64,000 nucleotides of DNA from Symsagittifera roscoffensis (lineage: Eukaryota > Xenacoelomorpha > Acoela > Convolutidae): the NCBI RefSeq assembly GCF_963678635.1, contig NC_087062.1, positions 41,350,672-41,414,671 on the forward strand. Direction: 5' to 3'. Below the pieces are notes generated by a model. It searched no databases and was not told the origin of the DNA. It saw nothing but the letters and a program-made list of their open reading frames with translations. A program made the translations under genes and the position numbers. Positions 9,041-17,159 of the stretch are shown piece after piece (within the stretch, counting starts at the first letter, position 1; every line of letters starts with the position of its first letter).

Positions 9041-10519
9041 CCCATCCGGGTTTTACAGAGTTTTTTAGAACAGTTCTTCTGTAATTCAAGGGTGGATGAT
9101 GGACGTTGGTATTTGGCGAACATCATAATTTTCTTTTGCTTCTTCTTGTGACAACGACTGAGTCTTTGCAACAAAATCAATTCTGATTTCAGAATGGTTG
9201 GCTATGTCAGGTTTTTCTGTTCTTCGGGGAGAACTTCTTTTGTGTCTGATCTAGCTTGGGAATGGCGTGGAGATTGTGCATGGAGGGGATGCCTGGTTAC
9301 TCGGATCTGTACGTATACTTGAACATCGAGGTGGTCATTGGTCTAGTTCAATGAAGTCCTTTTCTGCGAAGTCAAGTCGTACTCTAAATCCTTTGAGTTG
9401 TGATTGTGAGCGGCATATCGATTGTAGTTGGTTATTCTCTCTCGAGTGTAGTGAGGTCGTCTTGTCTTTTGATGTTCGTCCTTGGTGTTGTATTCTGATC
9501 TATATATTGCATCATGTGATTTTACATTTTATAAAACTTTTATTAGTTTAATATTTTTTAATCATGATTTTAGTTAGTTGTTTTCACAAAAGCTTTTTGT
9601 TTTAGTTCGGTTATTTTGAAGAGTTACTCACCCTTGAGTAGCTCTTATTAAAAATAAAGGTGTGGTCACAAAGCGTGGATGTAGCGCGGTGGGTTAGGCC
9701 GGCTATAGAGCATGCTCAGGACGTCCTTTCCTGGTGGGTTAGGCCAGGAGTGGGAGTATGATTTCATGCGGTGTTTGTGAGGGGTCCTGTTATGTGACAA
9801 CGTTTTATGTTGGGTTTGTTGTGGTTTTACTTATGTCTTGTTGGTTATGTACTTTTTCCAAAAAGCAAATTGTTTGTGGTATGGGTTTGTCTTTCGACTT
9901 TTTTGTGTTTTATTATTTCTTTCTAAGACTTTATAATAGTCTTCAAAAGAATAAATTATCCAGTTTTAAACTGGGTTAATCCGGTTTGGGTACCGTTGGT
10001 TTCCTTTTCTTAGTCATGCTGTTATTCTATGATTTGTGGTATTTAGTAAGCTGCGTTGGTTAGTTTTGTTTAGTATATGATTCCTTTCCAACCGGGTTAA
10101 AGGAAAGTTTGAAACATGTTATTATATGTTAGAGTTGTTGAGTGTGAAAACTTGAAACTGAAATTCATTATTTTAAACAATTCTTCGTGGGCGAGCTGTG
10201 CGAGTGTGGATAGAATTTCTGTGCAAATGAATAAAAATATCAAAAGGTTAGTACTGCAATTGCATTTTATTAATTTACTGCATAGAATTTGGAAATTTAC
10301 TGCTAGTTATGGGGGAATTTTAAGATACAAATTTTCATCATAATTCGATTTACTGCTGTTGGGGGAAAATTTATAAATTAATTTACTGCATTGGTATTAT
10401 ATTTATTTAATTGTTGGTGCAAAAGTTTTAATAGGGTCTTAAACAGTTTTGAAGAAGTTTGCTATTTTTTATTTTTCTTTTGTGAATTTTTCAGATGATC
10501 TAGGATGAAGGCTAAAAAT
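9041..10519 (-). other. Copy A 3' untranslated region with serial hairpins
   Basis: No frame here is convincingly coding. Plus-strand frames at 9267, 9758 and 10116 lie antisense to the element, and the differences between copies there are mostly replacements. Inverted repeats recur: GAGTTACTC/GAGTAGCTC (9621-9644), CCTGG/CCAGG (9730-9748), AAGACT/AGTCTT (9925-9943), CCAGTTTTAAACTGG (9960-9974) and TTCCTTT/AAAGGAA (10081-10105). GGGTTAGGCC occurs twice (9691, 9736). The same elements are present in copies B and C, suggesting a structured RNA region. Confidence 0.5.
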
Positions 10520-10596
10520 CTAAAGAAAACATGAATAAAGAATGGTGAGTTTTTAATATTTTAATTAGTTAGTGATATCATTTAATTCATACTTAC
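10520..10596 (-). other. Short intron directly after the 599-aa ORF stop
   Basis: In RNA sense the stop codon of the 599-aa ORF is followed at once by CAG|GTAAGT. Within 77 bp come a CTAAC branch-like motif and a pyrimidine-rich TTTTCTTTAG acceptor. The same arrangement occurs in copies B and C with a consensus TACTAAC branch. This is a textbook small animal intron in the 3' UTR. Confidence 0.7.
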
Positions 10597-10599
10597 CTG

Positions 10600-12399
10600 T
10601 TAGTCGTCGGGGAAAAAACCGTGGGGGAAGATGTCGTGAATTAGTTCTGAAGTTGTTAGTAGTTTAGCTAGAATGCGGATGATTTTTTTAGTCTGAAGTA
10701 GTGGCCAAAGCAATTGAAGTGCCTTAATAGTGGTTAGTTCTTCAGTGCCTACTGCAAACTCATAAGGTGTGTTTTGGATTAAGTTATATAATTTGTGGTT
10801 AAATTTCGTGTTGTGGATGAATTCTAAAATTGGGATTTCTATAGGCTGTACAAACTCGTGCGGGATAAGGAAGGGTCGGGATTCTTCGGCGTTGAAGGTC
10901 TTGGTGATGGGGCAGAAAATGTACATTTGGGTTATGGGGTCATAATTACGAAGAATACCATGAAGGTTAGTGTCTTTAATACAATATGTGAAATTTAGGA
11001 AATACGGTGAAGTGTATTTTGAATTGATGAATTGAAAACGATGGTGTGGTTGTCTAGAGGGTGTGTGGAGGTCAAAGTGATTTTGGATGAAACGGTAGTA
11101 GCTGTATGTATGTGTTTGTTTAGTGCGCAACATAATATCATGTGAGCAGTGCAAATCTCTTTCGTGTGGTGCAAGGAAATGAAAGGTTAGTGAAAAGATT
11201 TGGAAGCGTTCTTTAAAACTTTCGTATGCTTGTGTGTTTGTTAGTGCTTCTGAAATAATGTGATCAAACTTTCGGTCGAAGATGTTTAGTGTAAATACAT
11301 ATGGTGTCTTGATGAAAAATTTCTCGGTGATTTGTGGATTAGCGAAGCGATCGTCGTCTAAGAATTGATCTTGGTTAGCTCTAATGATGTTGTGATCGTA
11401 GTATTCTAGTGTATATTCATTAGCTCTAGGTGCAGTGTGTATTTTTAGTGATTTTTTATATCCAACGTAAGTAAACTGTCTAGCGGTTAGTGGTGTAGTT
11501 AGTCGATATAGCATGTCTTTGTTTCGTTCTATATCGATGGAAGTGTTGGATAAAGGTAAGCAAAGAGGGTTAGTGAAATGATAGTATGAGGTCCAAGAGA
11601 GAGTGGGCATTAAAACGTATTCATCTACAAAGTTGCGTGTTTCGTTAGTGTCGTGAGGGGTGTTTAAGGTGTATTGTGGAAACGAGGGTAAAGTGATAGC
11701 TAAAAATTCTTTAGTGTTAGTATGCTGGGGGTGGTTGATGTATTCACGGGCTGTTCCTGGTTTTGCTGGGAAAGGATGGTTGGGGAATTTTCTTTTAAAA
11801 GTGCGGTAAGCTCTGTTAGTGTTTAGTGAAGATATAGTGGATGTGGATGATGGTGTTAATGATTCAGTATAATTTGAAGAGGGTGTAGGGGGATTGGATG
11901 AATTTGTAGTGGAGGAGATTTGGTTTATGGTCGGGGTGTTTAGGTGGTAGGGTTGTTGTTGGAGGGTAATGAAATTATCTAGCTCTGGGGAGATTCGGGG
12001 GGTGTCTGGAGAGTGAGATGATCGGTCAGAATGGTATGAGGAGTAGGTTGGGGTAACTTGGGAAGCATAAGAGGGTGTGGGGGTGATTGGGTCAGGGTTA
12101 TTGGATAATATGGGTTGAAAAGGGGGTTGAGAAAAATTAGAAGAGTTATGAAAATTATTGGATGGAGATGGTTCTGAGTCGGCAAATTCATCGGGGGTTT
12201 CAATATTCGGGTTATTTAGCTGTGAGATGGAATATAAAACTGAGATGTGTGAATTAGTGTCGGAATTCATGCCTGATGTTACATTACTAGATGGAAAGTC
12301 GGGTGGCGGAAAAGCAAAAAGTGGTATTATTGGGATTGAGGAGGTAAGATTGGTTGGGTGGGAATTTGATCGGTGTAGTGATCCAAGTTGGCGGCTCAT
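10600..12399 (-). CDS. 599-aa accessory protein, unknown function
   Basis: The ATG overlaps the stop of the envelope-like ORF as ATGA (12396-12399), implying coupled or reinitiated translation. Residues 1 to about 200 are Ser/Thr/Pro/Asn-rich and disordered (many SSNPPTP-like runs). The rest looks like a folded domain rich in Phe, Tyr and His with a possible helical C-terminus ending HGFFPDD. There is no signal peptide or clear membrane span. Copy B encodes 601 residues with scattered substitutions and a small insertion in the Pro/Thr tract. I recognise no homologous family. As the last cistron it could be a structural, regulatory or capsid-interacting protein; that is speculation. Confidence 0.85.
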   Translation of the reverse strand: MSRQLGSLHRSNSHPTNLTSSIPIIPLFAFPPPDFPSSNVTSGMNSDTNSHISVLYSISQLNNPNIETPDEFADSEPSPSNNFHNSSNFSQPPFQPILSNNPDPITPTPSYASQVTPTYSSYHSDRSSHSPDTPRISPELDNFITLQQQPYHLNTPTINQISSTTNSSNPPTPSSNYTESLTPSSTSTISSLNTNRAYRTFKRKFPNHPFPAKPGTAREYINHPQHTNTKEFLAITLPSFPQYTLNTPHDTNETRNFVDEYVLMPTLSWTSYYHFTNPLCLPLSNTSIDIERNKDMLYRLTTPLTARQFTYVGYKKSLKIHTAPRANEYTLEYYDHNIIRANQDQFLDDDRFANPQITEKFFIKTPYVFTLNIFDRKFDHIISEALTNTQAYESFKERFQIFSLTFHFLAPHERDLHCSHDIMLRTKQTHTYSYYRFIQNHFDLHTPSRQPHHRFQFINSKYTSPYFLNFTYCIKDTNLHGILRNYDPITQMYIFCPITKTFNAEESRPFLIPHEFVQPIEIPILEFIHNTKFNHKLYNLIQNTPYEFAVGTEELTTIKALQLLWPLLQTKKIIRILAKLLTTSELIHDIFPHGFFPDD

Positions 12400-15014
12400 C
12401 GTGGGCTAAAAAAATGATTATTTTGAGACTGAAAAGCGGTGGTATGGGGTTGTTCAATAATTTGTTCATAAGTATTATCATCTTGTGGCTGGTGTGTCAT
12501 TATATGTTGAATGGGACTTTGTGATGTATTGAGTCGAAAATTTGGATTATGTGTGATTGCTAAATTTCGAAAATTTCGTGGGACTAGGGATAGTGGATGG
12601 TTATTTGGTAGGGGTGGTAATTGTGGTGCCGTTGGCTGTGTGTCAACATTGTTATGTTCTTCGTCGTATGTATTTTGTCGTGTTGTTATTTTTGTGTTAT
12701 ATTCTTTTATTTGTGCGTCTAAAAGAATTTTGTTTATAGATGTAGAAAAGATTCCAAAAAATCCTGCAAAGAGTATGCGTGCTACGCTTGCTTGTCTGTT
12801 TACTTGTGTGTGTATAGCACATGTATTGTAGATTCCTTTTAAGAGTGAGAAAAGAAATCCAATAAAGTTAAACATTGCGTATAAAATAGTCAATTTTTCT
12901 AAGATGTAATAGGGCCATCCTAGAAAATCAAGGATTTCATTTTTGAGTGTAACAAAGCTAAAAATGTTAATTGGTGATATATCTTGGGGACGGTATTTTT
13001 CGCCGTTTAGATATATATAATCTTTAATGTCTTTAAAATATCCGCTATAGTCTTGCGTGTAGATATCGGCAAATCCTGCAGTTTCTGCAAGTTTGCGTAA
13101 ATTTTGGTCTATTGATTGTCTTTGTATAGTGTCCATTTGTGTTAATAATTCTTGGAATTGTTGTGTTCTAATGTGATGTTGAATATCTGATTTTGAATAT
13201 ATTCCTATTGATTGTAAATCTATATTTGGGTTTCGAGCGATAGCGCGAATGCTTTCTGGTGAAAATTTTTTGAGTGATTGCATTAATGTGGGATATGGAG
13301 TGAGAAGATAATATTTATTTTCATCAGGGTTTAGTTGTACTACATTGTGGCTATTTTCTGATCCACATGGGACTGCGGTATCCCAGAAATAGGTTCTTCG
13401 TGAAAGTGTATCCACGAAATGTACTTTATTTTTATAAAAGATAGGGATTCTTTTATAACATCGTTTATCTTCAAAAACGTATAGTGGTGATACTTTTTTA
13501 GTACAAGTATAAAACCATAAGATGTTTCCTTCGTAGTCTAAAAAATTTGACCTATTTCCTGATAATAAGTATCCTGCGTAGGGTATTTTTAATACTGCTA
13601 GTGCAAGTGATTGTAATATTTGTGTTCGTTCTAATTCGCATAGTTGGTGTAGTGTTTCTAATTCGGAGAGTGACATTTCTTGAAAAATGCGGCTAATTGT
13701 ATAGTCTAGTTTCATATCCAAATGAATATCATAGTGGATATTACCGAAATATGTAGTATTCATTAGTGATAATTCTTGTAAGCGTGTGCTTCTGGTGTCA
13801 TAAGGTTTTAGATGTCCACCAGGTTGTCCGTTGCTTTTTTGAAAATTAACTGGTATATAGGATGTTCCTTCGTTTGGAGGATGACCTGTGGCATATGGGT
13901 CGATTTTTACTTTTCCAGTGGTCATGTCGAATCCTTTTTCGTATTCAACTAATATTTCAGAGTATTGTGTTCTGTGAAGTGGATTCCTGTATTTACATGC
14001 AAGTTCTGTTTCTTGATATATTTGAAATCGTGTCAATTTATTTTCTATATTGTCTATGTTTCTAAAATCGGAACTTAGTTTGCGTGATGGATGGACTTGT
14101 TCATAAGGAATTGATTGTATGAAATATTTTTCGTGAAATTTTATCATACGAGCGTGTATTTTTGCTACTTGAAATGTTGTACATGTATCTTCGGGGAACC
14201 AAACAATTGTTGCTTGTGTTCTTGTTGTAGGGTCGCAATATCCTTGATCATTTTTACAAGGTAGTCGGATTCCTTGATAGATCATTGTATTATCAGATAA
14301 ATCTCGTGTGAGTTGTATTTTTTCGAGTTGTATTTTCCAATCGAAAAACATTATTTCTTGGTATCCTTTATTTTTTGTGTCTGCTTTGCAGTTTGATGGG
14401 TTATTTATACCAATGTGTGGTATCCAATGTTTATCGTGTAGGTCATAGGTTAATCGTCCGTGTGCGCCGTTATACGGGTATTTTTCGTCTAGTTTTATAT
14501 GTCCTTGGTGTCTTTCAAGTTGTGATTGATGTACAGAGTCTGAAAAAACTTGAAAATTAACTAATTTTCTTTGGGAATTTTTATTTTGTGTGATGTTTAG
14601 TCTAAGTAATTCATTTTTACAATCGTCGGGATTGAGATGTAAAAGACGTTCTATATTACTTTGATAGAATGATTCATGGTCAAGTCGGTTTTTGTTTCCG
14701 TTCGAGACTTGTGAACAATGTACTTTCTTTTCGGAAAATGTCGCTGTGAATTTATAACCTGTAACTGTTGTTGCTCGGGCTTTTGAATAGAGTGTTGCTA
14801 TTATATCTGTGGTTTCTATAGCTTGTGGTTCTGTTTCACATTGTGATACTTGATTTATTGCATATTTGTGTAATGTTTTTTGTTCATTTTCTTCGCAATC
14901 GTAATGTGTTACTAATAAATCTTGTGGTCCTGTACGAGGAGAAGGGTTTATGTTTTGATTTGAGATTACTAGAAAAAGGAGTTGGAGAAAAATTAATAAT
15001 TTTAGAATATACAT
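12396..15014 (-). CDS. env: Envelope-like glycoprotein, 872 aa
   Basis: It begins with a hydrophobic signal peptide (residues 1 to about 18, MYILKLLIFLQLLFLVIS). A Cys-containing ectodomain with several N-glycosylation sequons (for example NIT, NRS, NTT) follows. A hydrophobic segment lies at about 707-730 (ILYAMFNFIGFLFSLL), a second hydrophobic or amphipathic stretch at about 742-762, and then a Pro/Asn-rich tail. This is type I fusion-glycoprotein topology. The Cys spacing near the N-terminus and the YTC..RCY block late in the ectodomain resemble gB-like glycoproteins of chuviruses and env-bearing retroelements; that relation is recalled, not computed. The start overlaps the ATG-less upstream frame by 13 nt and the stop overlaps the 599-aa ORF by ATGA. 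Confidence 0.75.
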   Translation of the reverse strand: MYILKLLIFLQLLFLVISNQNINPSPRTGPQDLLVTHYDCEENEQKTLHKYAINQVSQCETEPQAIETTDIIATLYSKARATTVTGYKFTATFSEKKVHCSQVSNGNKNRLDHESFYQSNIERLLHLNPDDCKNELLRLNITQNKNSQRKLVNFQVFSDSVHQSQLERHQGHIKLDEKYPYNGAHGRLTYDLHDKHWIPHIGINNPSNCKADTKNKGYQEIMFFDWKIQLEKIQLTRDLSDNTMIYQGIRLPCKNDQGYCDPTTRTQATIVWFPEDTCTTFQVAKIHARMIKFHEKYFIQSIPYEQVHPSRKLSSDFRNIDNIENKLTRFQIYQETELACKYRNPLHRTQYSEILVEYEKGFDMTTGKVKIDPYATGHPPNEGTSYIPVNFQKSNGQPGGHLKPYDTRSTRLQELSLMNTTYFGNIHYDIHLDMKLDYTISRIFQEMSLSELETLHQLCELERTQILQSLALAVLKIPYAGYLLSGNRSNFLDYEGNILWFYTCTKKVSPLYVFEDKRCYKRIPIFYKNKVHFVDTLSRRTYFWDTAVPCGSENSHNVVQLNPDENKYYLLTPYPTLMQSLKKFSPESIRAIARNPNIDLQSIGIYSKSDIQHHIRTQQFQELLTQMDTIQRQSIDQNLRKLAETAGFADIYTQDYSGYFKDIKDYIYLNGEKYRPQDISPINIFSFVTLKNEILDFLGWPYYILEKLTILYAMFNFIGFLFSLLKGIYNTCAIHTQVNRQASVARILFAGFFGIFSTSINKILLDAQIKEYNTKITTRQNTYDEEHNNVDTQPTAPQLPPLPNNHPLSLVPRNFRNLAITHNPNFRLNTSQSPIQHIMTHQPQDDNTYEQIIEQPHTTAFQSQNNHFFSPR

Positions 15015-16138
15015 GTGTATGATAATCCTGAGTATGGGTTATAAAATGTAATGTAACCAATTGTGTTTTTGGTGTATCTGTCGTATTTATATATTACTTC
15101 AGTAGTTATAAACGGTGGTGGTAGTGATTGAGCTGTGATGTTAGGTGGATTTAATGGGTAGGGATGTTGTGTAATATTGTTTAATTTAACTGTGATTTCA
15201 AACTTTAATTGTAAACTGTTTTGTTGGAGTATTTGAATATTGTGATCACGGATATCGTTGTGAATATCTTGGCGATATTGTAATCTATTAAGTGCCCAGT
15301 TATGAAGGCGGTTACTTTCTTGATGTTGTCCAAATAATGGTGGAGGTGCTGTGAATGTATTCCAATCTAATCTTAAAGGAATATTTATTGATGATTGTTC
15401 TCGATATCTGGCGTCGAGATTATTTGGAAAATTTAAGTTAAAGGGTGGTGGTGAAAACTGGCTTATTGATGGTGTTGATGGTAGTGATAATGTTTCTGGA
15501 AGTGATGAGGATGTTGTTGTATCCGTAGAAATATCTATGGGGTCATTGGCTAAATTTGGTTCACCTTGTGTAAATGAATGTGTAGTCCAATATGGCAGTC
15601 GTGATGTTAGGTTTGGGGGGTTAAAGGGATTTTCACGTATTTGTTCAGATGTTGGTGTTGAACCTAAGTAGTCTGAGGGTAGACTTGAAGTGCTTCGTTG
15701 TGAAAAAAGTGTAGGAGTTTCTGGTGTGATACCAGTGGTGTTTTCTGGAGTGGTTTGTGATGGTGATTGAGGTATCTCGAAATGAACTCGGGGAGTTTGA
15801 AAATTTCTATTTCGTCGAGGATGTATAATTTGTCTATTTATTTCTGTTGTGTTTTGGTTTTGACTAAGGTTTCGTATTCTACTTAGTTCTTGTGGTAGTG
15901 TTGGGTAAAGATTATATGTTGGTTCACTTAGAGATGCTTGTCGTTGAACTGGTTCTAGTGGTTCAGATAAACGAGCGTGCCGTTCTTCAAAAGTGTATGG
16001 ATTGTCTTGAAAAGAAATTCGTGTAGATGTTTGAGGATTTTGAGTAGTTGAAGGTGGTGTTGGATTATCTTGGGATGATGTCGGTGAAGACTGATTCTGT
16101 GACTGTTGGGTAGCAATTTTTGATGGATTTTTGAATTG
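15002..16138 (-). CDS. 378-codon open frame without any ATG
   Basis: An uninterrupted minus-strand frame lies between an in-frame TAA (16139-16141) and a TAA at 15002-15004, and contains no Met codon at all. It starts QFKNPSKIATQQSQ. It is Ser/Thr/Pro/Gln-rich for about 230 residues and more ordered at the C-terminus (RLDWNTFTAPPPLFGQ, later KYDRYTKNTIGYITFYNP). Copy B keeps the same open frame (49699-50832), so it is evidently translated. A frameshift from the preceding 62-aa ORF is impossible because this frame's TAA lies downstream of that ORF's stop. Supply of an AUG by splicing, or non-AUG reinitiation, is required. Function unknown. Confidence 0.75.
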   Translation of the reverse strand, partial: QFKNPSKIATQQSQNQSSPTSSQDNPTPPSTTQNPQTSTRISFQDNPYTFEERHARLSEPLEPVQRQASLSEPTYNLYPTLPQELSRIRNLSQNQNTTEINRQIIHPRRNRNFQTPRVHFEIPQSPSQTTPENTTGITPETPTLFSQRSTSSLPSDYLGSTPTSEQIRENPFNPPNLTSRLPYWTTHSFTQGEPNLANDPIDISTDTTTSSSLPETLSLPSTPSISQFSPPPFNLNFPNNLDARYREQSSINIPLRLDWNTFTAPPPLFGQHQESNRLHNWALNRLQYRQDIHNDIRDHNIQILQQNSLQLKFEITVKLNNITQHPYPLNPPNITAQSLPPPFITTEVIYKYDRYTKNTIGYITFYNPYSGLSYTCIF

Positions 16139-16143
16139 TTACT

Positions 16144-16332
16144 TTAGTGAGAAATTTTGTGTTTTTTATAATATTCTTCCAAAAAAAGAATTAGAAGGAC
16201 TGTTGCTAGGGCAAATGTGAGGATTGCTTTCTTTATACATTTACAGATGGTCAAAATGAGGGATGATAAGAATGCTATGAAAATTACAAATAATAAAAAA
16301 ATATCGGTTCTACTGAAAATTGTTCGTATCAT
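16144..16332 (-). CDS. 62-aa double-hydrophobic membrane protein
   Basis: Its ATG overlaps the stop of the 76-aa ORF (ATGA, 16329-16332). It has two hydrophobic stretches, about residues 10-30 (DIFLLFVIFIAFLSSLILTI) and 36-52 (AILTFALATVLLILFL), separated by a basic KCIKK loop, with a charged tail EEYYKKHKISH. The size and topology are viroporin-like. Copy B differs by one residue. The real function is unknown. Confidence 0.75.
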   Translation of the reverse strand: MIRTIFSRTDIFLLFVIFIAFLSSLILTICKCIKKAILTFALATVLLILFLEEYYKKHKISH

Positions 16333-16559
16333 TTAGACAAGTTGTTAAAATCGTACCTGTGGATATATTCAAGGGTTTTGGAAAGTTGGAGGAATAGTTC
16401 GAGTATTGTATAGAAAATTAAAAAAATGTTACAAAAAATGATTAGGATTATTAGAAAAGATTCAAGTATATCAAAAAGAAATATTATAAAGGCTTCAAGT
16501 ATTGAAAAAAAATGTTTAAAATTTATAAGTATTTGAGCAACTGTTTGAGAGAAGAGCAT
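16329..16559 (-). CDS. 76-aa hydrophobic membrane protein
   Basis: It starts with ATG immediately after the TAA of the upstream 50-codon frame (TAAATG) and ends in the ATGA overlap with the 62-aa ORF. The central 45 residues are almost continuously hydrophobic (SILEAFIIFLFDILESFLII, LIIFCNIFLIFYTILELFL), giving one long or two short membrane spans. About eight conservative replacements separate copies A and B and length is kept. Role unknown. Confidence 0.7.
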   Translation of the reverse strand: MLFSQTVAQILINFKHFFSILEAFIIFLFDILESFLIILIIFCNIFLIFYTILELFLQLSKTLEYIHRYDFNNLSK

Positions 16560-16712
16560 TTAAGAAATGATCTCTTGGTCGAATATTTTTTGCTGTTTGA
16601 GGCGATTTTCTAGTGTGGTCGAATTATTTATTAGTTTTTTGACAAGTGGGTTGAGTTTTGTAAAGAATTGTTGGAGGCAATTTTCATGGTGACTGGGAGG
16701 TCGTCTTTTTCT
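16560..16712 (-). CDS. 50-codon ATG-less frame upstream of the membrane ORFs
   Basis: The frame follows an in-frame TAA and reads RKRRPPSHHENC then LNPLVKKLINN and ends KIFDQEIIS, with its TAA directly abutting the ATG of the 76-aa ORF. There is no Met. Copy B keeps the open frame with three replacements, a modest signal. A CCCAG acceptor-like site lies inside its start, so it may be the 3' exon of a spliced mRNA. It could also be chance. Confidence 0.35.
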   Translation of the reverse strand, partial: RKRRPPSHHENCLQQFFTKLNPLVKKLINNSTTLENRLKQQKIFDQEIIS

Positions 16713-17159
16713 TTATTTTTGTTTGTCAAATGATCCGGGGTATGGTGAGGTTTTTATACTTTAGGCTAATTAAAATCTTCATTTTGTTACTTTAGGCTAA
16801 GTTATCAAATTTGTTTTGGGGGTATTCGTGGTCTAAGTTGAGGAAATATTGTTGATCTTTGGGTTATTAGATAAGGGAGGGATACGGTATTATGGTGATA
16901 TTTATTTTAGCTGTCAAGTTGGAGTGGTTTGCTTATTTTTGACCTGGAGGTTGTAAAGTTATAGTTAGAGATGTGCCTGGAGTTCTAGATTATTCGTCTA
17001 ATTGATCTTAGTTTGAGTTAGAGAAAGTGGCGGATTGGATGAATCCTATTGGTCTATTTTGAACTAGAATTATTGCGTACTTGTGAGCATGTTATTTTGA
17101 AAAAATGAAATGAAAAATGTTACGGGGGTTTCAAGATTGTGAAGTATAAAATCTTAAAA
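16713..17159 (-). other. Noncoding gap between pol and the accessory cistrons
   Basis: About 450 bp with no long frame. TACTTTAGGCTAA occurs twice, 31 bases apart (16757 and 16788), in the plus-strand reading. It is the natural place for the acceptor or internal entry signal that feeds the downstream ORFs, but I cannot identify one with certainty. Confidence 0.4.

Noticed and set aside
9267-10343. Plus-strand frames (94, 73 and 75 codons) repeated in all three element copies
   Set aside because: They run antisense to the element and differences between copies include many replacements and a length change. Repetition simply reflects the repeated DNA.
16139-16146. Ribosomal frameshift from the 62-aa ORF into the ATG-less frame
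   Set aside because: The ATG-less frame has its own TAA at 16139-16141, after the 62-aa stop at 16144-16146. No shift before the stop can enter it.
10600-16562. Bacterial operon or phage contamination, suggested by ATGA overlaps
   Set aside because: The block lies inside LTR-bounded elements with tRNA PBS, target duplications and spliceosomal introns, next to animal receptor exons.
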